A DNA stretch of 8,583 nucleotides from Kiritimatiellia bacterium (GCA_007133745.1 SLMC01000442.1:1-8583), one strand, 5' to 3'. Shown: positions 1 through 7,264, counted from the first letter of the stretch. The notes: generated from the sequence alone by a model not told the origin. Numbers and translations are program-made.

Positions 1-545
1 AGTACGGTCCGTTGCTGGCCGAGATGAGCGGCAAGCGGCGCGAGTGGCCGAAACGCTACCGCGAATTCGTGGAGAGCGGCCTGGCCGAATCGGACGACGA
101 CTTCCAGGTTGCGCTGAAACTTTCGCCGCGCAGCATCGGGGGCGACGGCTTCCGGGCGTGGATCGACGAGCTGTATCAGAAACGCCTCGACAAACACGCG
201 CGCCCCGAAGACGTGTCGTTCCGGCGCATTACCGAGCCGTTGCCGGCAGGCGAGACGCTGAGCATTCTGGCCGAGATATTCGATGTCGAGACGGAGGAGT
301 TCAAACGTCGTCGCCACAACAGCCCTTTGCGGGCTGTGGCGGCACGCTTCCTGATCCGTTACGCCGGTAGGAGTCAGCGCGACGTTGCGGACTTGCTCGG
401 CATTGGCAGCGGTGCGGCCGTGTGCAATCAACTCAACCGCCTGACGGACAAACTGGTCAAGGACAGGCGTCTGCGCCGTCAGGTTGCAGAGGCGGAAAAA
501 CGCCTTGAGGAAGCCCGTTGCGCGCAACGGGTCGAACGGGGCTGA
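1..545 (+). CDS. REP-associated (RAYT-like) transposase, C-terminal part, 5' cut by window
   Basis: The frame is open from base 3 to the TGA at 543-545, giving 180 visible residues; the real start lies before the window. The visible part begins YGPLLAEMSGKRREW and ends in a basic, helical tail. Around residues 125-145 there is a helix-turn-helix (RSQRDVADLLGIGSGAAVCN) resembling the DnaA C-terminal DNA-binding type that is common at the end of RAYT / Y1 transposases. This family comprises HUH single-strand transposases that act on short palindromic REP sequences. The catalytic HUH motif and tyrosine would lie upstream and cannot be checked here. A long hairpin follows 40 bp downstream (585-650), as is often seen with RAYT genes. 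It converges on the amidase gene. The family call rests on pattern memory. An alternative is another DNA-binding protein with the same HTH tail. Confidence 0.72.
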   Translation, partial: YGPLLAEMSGKRREWPKRYREFVESGLAESDDDFQVALKLSPRSIGGDGFRAWIDELYQKRLDKHARPEDVSFRRITEPLPAGETLSILAEIFDVETEEFKRRRHNSPLRAVAARFLIRYAGRSQRDVADLLGIGSGAAVCNQLNRLTDKLVKDRRLRRQVAEAEKRLEEARCAQRVERG

Positions 546-584
546 TCTGTGTTCCGTTTAGCCGCTTGGCCTGACGTGCAGCCG

Positions 585-650
585 CCCTCCGGCCCTGATC
601 ACGAAAGCTGCGGGAAGAGGAAGGGCAGCTTTCGCGCCAGGGCCTTCGGG
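585..650. repeat. Long imperfect hairpin downstream of the transposase
   Basis: Three stacked perfect stems are visible. 585-587 pairs with 648-650 (3 bp), 591-597 (GGCCCTG) with 638-644 (7 bp), and 602-611 (CGAAAGCTGC) with 625-634 (10 bp). Small internal loops separate them and the purine-rich terminal loop has 13 nt. The hairpin lies between the convergent transposase and amidase genes. No T-tract follows on either strand, so it is a poor rho-independent terminator. It could be a REP-type element linked to the transposase or a bidirectional transcript-end structure. Confidence 0.6.
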
Positions 651-656
651 ATCGGA

Positions 657-670
657 GTCGCGTACGCGAC
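657..670. repeat. Perfect 14-bp palindrome GTCGCGTACGCGAC
   Basis: The 14 bases read identically on both strands, with no mismatch and no spacer; the symmetry does not extend outward (656 and 671 do not pair). The palindrome sits 6 bp after the 585-650 hairpin and 29 bp beyond the amidase stop. It could be a protein-binding site or part of the same REP-like element. Its role is unknown. Confidence 0.55.
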
Positions 671-687
671 CTGAATTTTCTGCGCGG

Positions 688-706
688 GCCCTAAGCAGGC
701 TAGGGC
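688..706 (-). terminator. Weak stem-loop overlapping the amidase stop codon
   Basis: GCCCTA (688-693) pairs with TAGGGC (701-706) around a 7-nt loop, and the amidase stop TAG (700-702) lies inside it. No T-run follows on the minus strand; on the plus strand TTCTTGT follows. It may help end transcription, but it is short and could be chance. Confidence 0.22.
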
Positions 707-1725
707 TTCTTGTCCTTGCCCGGCGCCGACGTTCGGCCGGCATAGTCCAGAATGCCGTCCGCCAATGCCTCGGCAATACGGTCGCGATAGGATGCGCTCA
801 ACAGCTTTTGCTCCTCTTCAGGATGGGAAAGAAATCCGCCTTCCACCAGAATGGCGGGACACGTCGCATGCTTGAGCGCTTCGAACCGGGCATGGCGAAT
901 GCCGCGATCTGCGGCTCCCGTCCTTTGCAAAAGCCGACGGTGCGCATGATAGGCCAAAACCATATTGGCGGCGGCATGCCGATGGCCCGGATACGCAATG
1001 CCGTTCGTCGCGCCCGTGTTGGTGGATGGCGCATTGGCCGCCGTCAGCACAAAGGTTTCCAAACCGTTCGCGTCGGAATTGCTTGCGGAATTAAGATGGA
1101 TGCTGACGAAAATATCCGCGCCCCAGGCTTCGGCCAGCGAGGGTCTTTCGCGAAGACCAACCCCGATGTCCGCCTCGCGGGTCATCCGCACCGTCACATC
1201 GGCCTGGACCAGCCGTTGACGGGTCCGTTCGGCTATGTCGAGAACCAGGTCCTTTTCATGCCGACCGGACAAGCCGATCGCGCCGCTGTCCACTCCGCCG
1301 TGCCCGGGATCCAGCATGACCTTGAACGGTCTCGCCGAGACCGGCCGATGCCGGACCGAAAGCAACGGTTGCACCACGGTCTCGGCATCCGTTTTCGACA
1401 CCAGCCAGCGGCGCCGATGCTTCAAGGCCGGGGCGTGCAGCCATACGCGAATGCCGTTGAACGTCATCTCGCGGCTGTCGGCCTTGAGCGTCATGACACA
1501 CCCCTTCCCCGATACCTCGACGCGCATATCGTCCGATGCGGCGATTTTCATGCCGTAACGGGACGCCAGGCCGGTCAACGGCACATCGGGTCCGGCCACG
1601 ACGCAGCCGGCGCCCAGAAAGACCGGGCAAAGCCAGACAAACAACGCGCGTCGGATCGAAAAATATCGGTATGGAACGGAATACGGCCTCATCAACGCCA
1701 TAAGTATCGCATCGGCCCGCAACAT
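700..1725 (-). CDS. N-acetylmuramoyl-L-alanine amidase (Amidase_3 type)
   Basis: This 341-residue exported zinc hydrolase should cleave the bond between N-acetylmuramic acid and L-alanine in peptidoglycan. A hydrophobic segment (about residues 27-44) follows a basic stretch, giving a signal peptide. Cys41 follows LGAG, a poor lipobox with Gly at -3. Residues 47-125 form a small beta-rich region resembling the copper-amine-oxidase-N-like domain often placed ahead of such amidases. The catalytic domain runs from about 134 to 328. It carries MLDPGHGGVDSGAIG (zinc ligand H142), HEKDL (E157), FVSIHLNS (H210) and ILVEGGFLS (catalytic E295). All four key residues are present, so it should be active. 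The start is uncertain: ATGs at 1725, 1701 and 1692 all lack a clear ribosome binding site. It diverges from the lipid A/MurJ operon, in keeping with an envelope role. Confidence 0.9.
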   Translation of the reverse strand: MLRADAILMALMRPYSVPYRYFSIRRALFVWLCPVFLGAGCVVAGPDVPLTGLASRYGMKIAASDDMRVEVSGKGCVMTLKADSREMTFNGIRVWLHAPALKHRRRWLVSKTDAETVVQPLLSVRHRPVSARPFKVMLDPGHGGVDSGAIGLSGRHEKDLVLDIAERTRQRLVQADVTVRMTREADIGVGLRERPSLAEAWGADIFVSIHLNSASNSDANGLETFVLTAANAPSTNTGATNGIAYPGHRHAAANMVLAYHAHRRLLQRTGAADRGIRHARFEALKHATCPAILVEGGFLSHPEEEQKLLSASYRDRIAEALADGILDYAGRTSAPGKDKKP

Positions 1726-1763
1726 TCAATGATTAACGTTCAAATGTTTCACGCAAGAGCCGC

Positions 1764-1792
1764 TTGACGAGGAGGCGAATTTTTGCCTTAAT
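1764..1792 (+). promoter_or_regulatory. Candidate sigma-70-type promoter of the TPR-lpxK-waaF-murJ operon
   Basis: TTGACG (1764-1769, 5/6 to TTGACA) is followed after exactly 17 bp by CTTAAT (1787-1792, 4/6 to TATAAT). Transcription would begin near 1799 and leave a leader of about 40 nt before the ATG at 1838. It is the only good pair I see in the 112-bp divergent gap. I found no convincing promoter for the minus-strand amidase there. Confidence 0.45.
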
Positions 1793-1821
1793 GCCCTATT
1801 CCTCATTGTTCACACGAAGAT

Positions 1822-1829
1822 AGAGAGGG
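1822..1829 (+). promoter_or_regulatory. Ribosome binding site of the TPR gene
   Basis: AGAGAGGG ends 8 nt before the ATG at 1838. It is a good purine-rich Shine-Dalgarno match at normal spacing, and it fixes the start of the first operon gene. Confidence 0.6.
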
Positions 1830-1837
1830 TTTCAGTT

Positions 1838-3223
1838 ATGACCGAAGAAACCGTGGAAGAGGTCCCTCAAAAGATCCAAGATTTATTCAACAAGGCGCTG
1901 GGCACCTTGGAAAGAGGCAACCCGGACTATGCCATCTCGCAGTTTTCGACTTGCCTTCAGGCCGAACCCGCTTTTTTCAAGGCCAGAAAGTTTCTGTGGG
2001 CGGCACGCATTCAACGCATGAAGAAAAAGGGCGGCGGCAAGCTTCAGCAACAGCTGGCCACATTGAAAAATGCGCCGAAATACATGTTGGCCATGCTGTT
2101 CTTGAGCTCGGGCAAGTCTGAAAAGGCCTTTCAAATCGCGGATGCCATTCTCAACGACCAGCCGCTGGACCTCAAGACGATCACGCTGTTCGCACAAAGC
2201 GCTGAAAACATGGAATGGCTGGATGTAGCCGTTCAGGCCATGGAAATCGGCCGCGAACATTATCCCGACAATGTCCCGCTGCTGAAAGCGCTCGGCCAGC
2301 TCTACCTTAAATCCGGAGAAACCAAAAAGGCTCGAGCCCTTTTCGAACATCTGGGCAATATCCGGCCCAAGGACCCTGAAGTCCTGAAAGCGATCAAGGA
2401 TGCCATGGCGCTGGACAGCATGAGCAAGGACGGCTGGACGGAGGCCGCCGAAAAAGGACAGTCTTTCCGTGAAATCATCAGGGACGCGGGCGAAGCCGCC
2501 CTGCTCGACAAGCAAGCTAAATCGGTCAAGTCGGAAAAGGACACCGATGCCCTGATCAGCGAAACCCTCGCTAAAATCGAAACAGAGCCTGGAAATGTCA
2601 ATTATTACCGGGCGCTGGCCCGCTTGTACCTTGGCGCCAAGGATTTCGATCAAGGCATCGCCACGCTGCAAAAGGCCTTGACCGTCAGTCCCGGAGATCC
2701 CGAGCTGGATCAAGCCCTGAGCACGGCTACCTTGCAGAAATTCGACCATGAAATCGCCCGGCTCAAGGAAAGCGGCGACGAAGCCGGCGTGGCGCAAAAG
2801 ACACAGGAAAGAACGGCGTACGCCTTCGAAAACCTGCAAGACCGCGTCCAGCGCTATCCCAACGACCTGAAACTGCGCTACGAATGGGGATATGCGCTCT
2901 TCGAAAACGATTACATTGACGAAGCCATTCAGGAATTTCAACGCTCGCAAAGAAGTCCGCAGCATCGGCAAAAATCCCTGTATTACATGGCGCGCTGCTT
3001 CCGCCAAAAAAAGCAGTACGATCTTGCCATCGACCAGTTGACCCTAGCGGCGTCCGAAATCGAGGCCATGGACGCCACCAAGAAAAACATTCTTTACGAA
3101 CTGGGAGAAATCTGCGAACTCATCGAAAAACGCGAGGACGCGGCCAAGTTTTACAAGCAGATATACCAGGTGGACATCGGTTTCCGAGACATCCGTTCCA
3201 AGGTCGAAAACGTTTACGGTTAA
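1838..3223 (+). CDS. Tetratricopeptide-repeat protein, function unknown
   Basis: The protein has 461 residues with no signal peptide or membrane segment, so it is probably cytoplasmic. TPR-like helix pairs are visible at about residues 12-45, 81-182 (three consecutive units, including ALGQLYLKSGETKKARALF), 252-285 (YYRALARLYLGAKDFDQGIA) and 345-445 (including YYMARCFRQKKQYDLAIDQL). A charged, lysine- and glutamate-rich linker occupies roughly 190-250, and a second charged helical stretch lies at about 297-340. TPRs mediate protein-protein contacts, so a scaffold or adaptor role is likely. The partner is unknown. It heads a compact operon with lpxK, a heptosyltransferase gene and murJ, and its stop codon abuts the lpxK start with no gap. 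That suggests a role tied to envelope assembly, but no catalytic motif supports anything more specific. Confidence 0.85.
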   Translation: MTEETVEEVPQKIQDLFNKALGTLERGNPDYAISQFSTCLQAEPAFFKARKFLWAARIQRMKKKGGGKLQQQLATLKNAPKYMLAMLFLSSGKSEKAFQIADAILNDQPLDLKTITLFAQSAENMEWLDVAVQAMEIGREHYPDNVPLLKALGQLYLKSGETKKARALFEHLGNIRPKDPEVLKAIKDAMALDSMSKDGWTEAAEKGQSFREIIRDAGEAALLDKQAKSVKSEKDTDALISETLAKIETEPGNVNYYRALARLYLGAKDFDQGIATLQKALTVSPGDPELDQALSTATLQKFDHEIARLKESGDEAGVAQKTQERTAYAFENLQDRVQRYPNDLKLRYEWGYALFENDYIDEAIQEFQRSQRSPQHRQKSLYYMARCFRQKKQYDLAIDQLTLAASEIEAMDATKKNILYELGEICELIEKREDAAKFYKQIYQVDIGFRDIRSKVENVYG

Positions 3224-4399
3224 ATGAAACGACGCCTTTTTGAAAAACTCGAGACCTTCTTCGTCGCCTTCATACAGCGACGCGGGCCGGAAAAGGATCT
3301 CGGTCGAGGCGCGAAATTTTTCCTGCTTTCGCTCAAGCAGCTTTCCTATCTGTACCGAAGCGTTGTCCAGCTTCGTCTGTTGCTCTACACGAAAGGCATT
3401 TTTCGCCATCATACGCTCGGCTGCCAGGTTATCAGCGTTGGCAATCTCACGGTGGGCGGAACAGGGAAAACGCCCGTCGTGGAGGTTTTCGCGCGGGAGT
3501 TGCAAAACGAAGGCCGAAAAGTGGCCATTCTCAGTCGCGGCTACAAAAAGAAGGAACCCGGTTATTCACGGAAATTTTTCGACAAAATCACGCTTCAGGA
3601 GGCACGTCGGCCGCCCCGCATCGTGTCCGACGGATCGGAATTGCTGCTCGACTCGGACATGAGCGGAGACGAACCCTACATGCTGGCGTCCAACCTGCCC
3701 GACGTTTGCGTACTGGTTGACAAAAACCGCATCAAGAGCGGCCGTTACGCCATCAATAAATTGCAGTGCGACACCCTGATCCTCGACGACGGCTTCCAGT
3801 ACATGGCGCTGAAACATCGCGTGGAAATCGTACTCGTGGACCGGACCAACCCTTTCGGCAACGAGCATGTGCTGCCGCGCGGCATCTTGCGGGAACCCGT
3901 CAAGAACATCCGCCGGGCGGATTTCATTTTCATCACCAAATCGGATCGGCAAGGCGATGCCGCCTTAAGGGAACGGCTTCGGCAACTGAATCCTCGCGCG
4001 GAAATTATCGAGTGCCAGCACTGTCCGCGTTTCTTCCAAGATGTGTTCCGGTCCGACAAAATGAACCTGACCGAAATTCAAGGGAAAAAAGTCGCCGTGG
4101 TATCGGGCATCGCGGTACCCGCCGGATTCGAGAACGAACTGCAACGGCTCGGGGCCGTCATACTCGGTCGGCACCGATTCGCCGATCATCACCGCTATTC
4201 CCAGCAGGAAATCATCGACATTATCAACGAAAGCCGGAAACAGGGCGCCGAGATGGTGATCACAACGGAGAAGGATGCCGTACGCTTTCCGAAAATGGAA
4301 CGCTGCGACGTCCCCGTCTACTATTTGCGCGTGGATATCGACATCCTCAGCGGGGTCGAAAGTTTCGAGCAATGCATCTCGCGCATCTGCTTTCGGTAA
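3224..4399 (+). CDS. lpxK: Tetraacyldisaccharide 4'-kinase LpxK
   Basis: LpxK transfers phosphate from ATP to the 4' position of the tetraacyldisaccharide-1-phosphate precursor, giving lipid IVA, at the inner face of the inner membrane. The 391-residue product has the family hallmarks: the P-loop in SVGNLTVGGTGKTPVVE (GGTGKT, 78-83), SRGY (104-107), GDEPYMLA (148-155), the acidic pair in LDDGFQ (D188, D189), LPRGILREP (217-225), FADHHRYS (319-326) and TTEKDAVR (347-354). The catalytically implicated acidic and histidine residues are therefore in place. Length is slightly above the usual 320-350 because of an N-terminal extension of about 60 residues, with an amphipathic region (about 32-60) that may seat it on the membrane. 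The ATG directly follows the TPR stop (TAAATG) and has no strong Shine-Dalgarno, so translation is probably coupled. Confidence 0.95.
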   Translation: MKRRLFEKLETFFVAFIQRRGPEKDLGRGAKFFLLSLKQLSYLYRSVVQLRLLLYTKGIFRHHTLGCQVISVGNLTVGGTGKTPVVEVFARELQNEGRKVAILSRGYKKKEPGYSRKFFDKITLQEARRPPRIVSDGSELLLDSDMSGDEPYMLASNLPDVCVLVDKNRIKSGRYAINKLQCDTLILDDGFQYMALKHRVEIVLVDRTNPFGNEHVLPRGILREPVKNIRRADFIFITKSDRQGDAALRERLRQLNPRAEIIECQHCPRFFQDVFRSDKMNLTEIQGKKVAVVSGIAVPAGFENELQRLGAVILGRHRFADHHRYSQQEIIDIINESRKQGAEMVITTEKDAVRFPKMERCDVPVYYLRVDIDILSGVESFEQCISRICFR

Positions 4400-4412
4400 A
4401 GGGACTCGCTTG
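4398..4412 (+). promoter_or_regulatory. Ribosome binding site and TTG start that decide the heptosyltransferase start
   Basis: AAAGGGA (4398-4404) stands 5 nt ahead of TTG at 4410-4412. The frame is open further upstream to an ATG at 4275, but that stretch overlaps the end of lpxK by 125 bp and encodes no family sequence. The TTG start places the conserved N-terminal beta strand (AILICAPNWLGD) directly after it. Confidence 0.75.
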
Positions 4413-5426
4413 AACGCCAACGACGCCATCCTGATCTGCGCTCCGAACTGGCTCGGCGACGCCGTCATGTGCATGCCGGCCATTCGGCGTTTCAGGCAGC
4501 TTCATCCTGCCGCGTTCGTCGTCGTGCTCAGCAAGGCGGCGCTAGGCGATCTGTGGCCTCTGAACCCCGACATCAGCCAAACGCTGACCTTTTCCGCCAC
4601 GGTCAAAGGGACTCTCAACGCGGCCTTTTCGCTCCGAAAAAGAAAATGGGACCGCGCCTATGTGCTGCCTAATTCCTTTCGTTCGGCCCTCGTCCCGTTT
4701 CTGGCCGGCATCCCCGAACGCATCGGCTTGAGCGGTCATGGCCGGCCCTGGCTGCTGAATCGAATCGTCCCGAACACGCCTGCGCTCGCCAACCGGCACC
4801 AATCGAGTGAATCTACAACCCTCTTCGGATTGGCCGACGAGGAAACCGATCTCGCCCCCCCTTTCCTGAGCGTCGACAGCGACGCCCGGGAAAACACGCG
4901 CACCCGCTTGGCCCTGCCGACCTCCGACCGACTCGTCGGACTGATCCCCGGCGCGGCGCGCGGCCCGTCCAAACGCTGGCCCGCCGAGCACTTCATTGCT
5001 GTCGGGCGTCAATTGGCCGACAGCGCCGGCGCGCGTGTCGTTGTGCTCGGCGCGCCCGGCGAAACCGACCTGTGCCGCGCTGTCGCCGAAGGGATCGGCC
5101 CGGCGGCGGTCGATCTGGGCGGCCGAACCCCCTTGCCCCAGTTCGCCGCCGTACTCGCGCTGTGCCGCGTCGCCATCGCAAACGACAGCGGCGGCATGCA
5201 TCTGGCCGCAGCCATGGGAACACCGGTCGTCGCCATTTACGGCATTACGGACCCGGTCAAAACAGGGCCTTTAGGGAGCGGACATCGCATCGTTGCTCTC
5301 GACAACGTACCGCGCGACCGCGATATTCAAAGAGCATCGGAGACCGCAAGGCGCGCCTTGCATGCTATCGAACCAAACCGAGTCTGCAAGGAAGCCATCG
5401 CCCTGCTCGACCGGGAAACGCCATGA
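4410..5426 (+). CDS. waaF: Glycosyltransferase family 9, lipopolysaccharide heptosyltransferase II-like
   Basis: The 338-residue GT9/GT-B enzyme probably transfers L-glycero-D-manno-heptose from ADP-heptose to the LPS inner core in the cytoplasm. The N-terminal domain opens with ILICAPNWLGDAVMCMPAIR (about 7-26), the typical acceptor-side motif. The C-terminal nucleotide-sugar domain starts with LIPGAARGPSKRWPAEHF (178 onward, with K188) and includes NDSGGMHLAAAMGTPVVAIYG (258 onward, with D259 and H264) followed by TDPVKTGPLG. Length matches WaaF. It begins with TTG 10 bp after lpxK and overlaps murJ by 4 bp (ATGA), so it is a clear operon member. WaaF is the best fit by motif, but GT9 members (WaaC, WaaF, WaaQ) are hard to separate by eye and the true sugar and acceptor are not shown by sequence. 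Confidence 0.88.
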   Translation: MNANDAILICAPNWLGDAVMCMPAIRRFRQLHPAAFVVVLSKAALGDLWPLNPDISQTLTFSATVKGTLNAAFSLRKRKWDRAYVLPNSFRSALVPFLAGIPERIGLSGHGRPWLLNRIVPNTPALANRHQSSESTTLFGLADEETDLAPPFLSVDSDARENTRTRLALPTSDRLVGLIPGAARGPSKRWPAEHFIAVGRQLADSAGARVVVLGAPGETDLCRAVAEGIGPAAVDLGGRTPLPQFAAVLALCRVAIANDSGGMHLAAAMGTPVVAIYGITDPVKTGPLGSGHRIVALDNVPRDRDIQRASETARRALHAIEPNRVCKEAIALLDRETP

Positions 5427-6979
5427 GCAAGAACCCTACGCTATCCGCCACACGCATGGTCAGCCTCGGCACAGCCTCAAGCCGGGCGCTCGGCCTGCTG
5501 CGCAGCATTCTCATGGCCTCGCTGTTCGGCACAACTCTGGCGCAATCGGTCTTTGTGATCGCCTTTCGCATCCCCAACCTGTTCCGACGCCTGTTCGGCG
5601 AAGGCGCCATGTCGGCCGCGTTCATTCCGGTTTTCGCCGACACACTGGAAAAAGACGGGCTCGCCGAAGCGAATCGGCTGGCGGGCCGGGTCGCCTCGCT
5701 GCTCGGCGTCACCTTAGCCATGATTGTCGCGGGCGGACTTCTCGTGATTCTTTCAATGCGCTACTGGGCTCCGATCGGCGACAGAGCAGACCTCTTCCTG
5801 ACCCTGCTCGGCATCATGCTGCCCTACCTGTTCTTTATCTGCCTGGTTGCGCTGTGCATGGCCATGCTTAATTCGTTTCATCATTTTTTCGTTCCCGCCT
5901 TCACGCCGTTGATCCTGAATATCGTCTGGATCGCAACCCTGCTCTGGATTGCCCCCAGGTTCGGCGACCGTCCCGAAGAGCGCATCCATGGCGTCGCCTG
6001 GGGCATTCTGGCCGCCGGCGCACTGCAACTGCTGGCCCAGTTTCCCGCCCTGGCAAAATTCGGAATCCGACCCCCCCTGCTCTTTTCCTTGCGCGACGAG
6101 CGCCTGCAACGGGTCCTGCGAGCCATGGGGCCGGCAGCGATCGGTATGGGGGTCTTTCAGATTAACGTCCTCGTGGACGGCTTTCTGGCATGGTGGGTGG
6201 CCGATTGGGCGCCCGCCGCCCTCGGCTTCGCCGAAATCATCGTCTATCTGCCGCTCGGCATCTTCGGCACCGCGCTGGGCACCGTTCTGCTGCCCGTGTT
6301 TTCGCGTCAGGCGGCCCGCAACGCCGAGGACGGCATTCGCAACACGCTGGCCCAGTCGCTGGCCGGCCTGATGACTATCATGATCCCGGCAGCCTTCGGC
6401 CTCATGGTTCTCGCCCGCCCCGTCGTCCAGCTTATCTACGAATGGCCCGGCCGCGAATTCGATGCTCTCTCGACCCTGCAAACGGCTCGGGCCCTGATCT
6501 TTTACGCGCCCGGCCTGATCGTATTCGGAGCCTACAAAACGCTGGTTCCCGCCTTTTACGCGCTCAAGGATACCCGTACGCCCGTACGCGTGGGCATGGG
6601 CGTGGTGGGATTGAATTTTATGTTGAACGTACTTTTCATTCTGACCTGGCCGACCGACTTCAAGCATGCCGGACTGGCCTGCGCAACCGTACTGGCCAGC
6701 GCCATCAACTGCGCGATCCTCCTTTGGCTGCTGCAACGGAAAATAGGCGCGCTGGTCTGGCGGCCTGTCGCGAAAACCATGATCGTCTCGCTGCTGGCGG
6801 CCGGAATGATGGCCGTTGCGGTTCACACCTTCCATGCCTGGATCGGGCCGTATGCGGCACGCGCCGCCGGCCTCCCCCTGAAAGCGCAGGAAGCCCTGTG
6901 CGTCGGCGCGGCCATCGCCCTCGGCATGCTGATTTACGGCGCCGTTCATTTCGCTCTCCGCCCGAAAAACAACGCCTGA
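5423..6979 (+). CDS. murJ: Lipid II flippase MurJ (MviN family)
   Basis: The 518-residue polytopic inner-membrane protein of the MOP superfamily should flip lipid II across the membrane for peptidoglycan synthesis. The start ATG at 5423 overlaps the preceding TGA; GGGAA 5 nt upstream is a weak ribosome site. Family hallmarks are the N-terminal SRALGLLRS (R21 and R27, matching E. coli R18 and R24), AFRIPNLFRRLFGEGAMSAA (from about 47; R55 matches R52) and LPLGIFGTALGTVLLP (276 onward). Hydrophobic segments recur along the whole chain, consistent with about 14 helices. Two points are odd. The position matching E. coli D39 is serine (S42), and the segment matching E. coli ADRLMEFP reads AEIIVYLP, so R270 becomes I272 and E273 becomes Y275. 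The reading frame is intact and the gene is last in the envelope operon. Confidence 0.93.
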   Translation: MSKNPTLSATRMVSLGTASSRALGLLRSILMASLFGTTLAQSVFVIAFRIPNLFRRLFGEGAMSAAFIPVFADTLEKDGLAEANRLAGRVASLLGVTLAMIVAGGLLVILSMRYWAPIGDRADLFLTLLGIMLPYLFFICLVALCMAMLNSFHHFFVPAFTPLILNIVWIATLLWIAPRFGDRPEERIHGVAWGILAAGALQLLAQFPALAKFGIRPPLLFSLRDERLQRVLRAMGPAAIGMGVFQINVLVDGFLAWWVADWAPAALGFAEIIVYLPLGIFGTALGTVLLPVFSRQAARNAEDGIRNTLAQSLAGLMTIMIPAAFGLMVLARPVVQLIYEWPGREFDALSTLQTARALIFYAPGLIVFGAYKTLVPAFYALKDTRTPVRVGMGVVGLNFMLNVLFILTWPTDFKHAGLACATVLASAINCAILLWLLQRKIGALVWRPVAKTMIVSLLAAGMMAVAVHTFHAWIGPYAARAAGLPLKAQEALCVGAAIALGMLIYGAVHFALRPKNNA

Positions 6980-7019
6980 CCCTAAAAAACAACCCAGTAC
7001 CATCCCATAGCAACTGAAT

Positions 7020-7186
7020 CATGGAATATTGGAAGCTTGGAATGTTGTAACCTTTTGACAGCCATTGTGCCGCTGTTTGTTGTCCATTCGACTTTCGTGC
7101 AATGCGTTGCAGAATTATCGACAGAGGCGATCACCGTTTCGGCTTGCTATCATTATTCCAACATTCCCCCATTCCATTATTCCATG
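7020..7186. repeat. REPIN-like element: 28-nt inverted repeats around a 111-bp core
   Basis: The left arm (7020-7047, starting CATGGAATATTGGAA) matches the reverse complement of the right arm (7159-7186) at 23 of 28 positions. The outer 9 and inner 9 bases are identical, and all mismatches fall between arm positions 10 and 19. Each arm is built of TGGAAT-type units, and a 10-bp direct copy CATTATTCCA occurs at 7151-7160 and 7175-7184. The core carries no gene. Two facing imperfect repeats with a spacer recall REPINs or a small MITE. I see no target-site duplication. Confidence 0.6.
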
Positions 7187-7264
7187 GGATGACAGTGTAA
7201 GCAACCCTCTGTTTTGCAATAGCATCCAGCATTCCGCACCCAGTGGGACAGCGCTGTTTTCAGG

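Noticed and set aside
808..1767. A 319-codon plus-strand open frame opposite the amidase gene
   Set aside because: It is antisense to a gene with full catalytic motifs, encodes low-complexity Arg/Gly/His-rich sequence with no family pattern, and arises from G+C-rich codon structure.
1883..3007. A 374-codon minus-strand open frame opposite the TPR gene
   Set aside because: The sense strand has a ribosome site, TPR repeats and operon context; the antisense product shows no motif.
4275..4409. Longer start for the heptosyltransferase at ATG 4275
   Set aside because: The extra 45 residues overlap the end of lpxK out of frame and are Ser/Ala-rich filler; TTG at 4410 has a good ribosome site and matches the family N terminus.
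5072..5422. Upstream extension of the murJ frame inside the heptosyltransferase gene
   Set aside because: The extension is Arg-rich and unlike MurJ; the ATG at 5423 in an ATGA overlap fits the family start.
5753..7003. A 416-codon minus-strand open frame opposite murJ
   Set aside because: It is the mirror of the MurJ membrane segments, rich in Gln, Gly and Asp, with no recognisable domain or ribosome site.
6190..7017. A 275-codon plus-strand frame overlapping murJ
   Set aside because: Arg/Pro/His-rich shadow of murJ in another frame, without any domain pattern.
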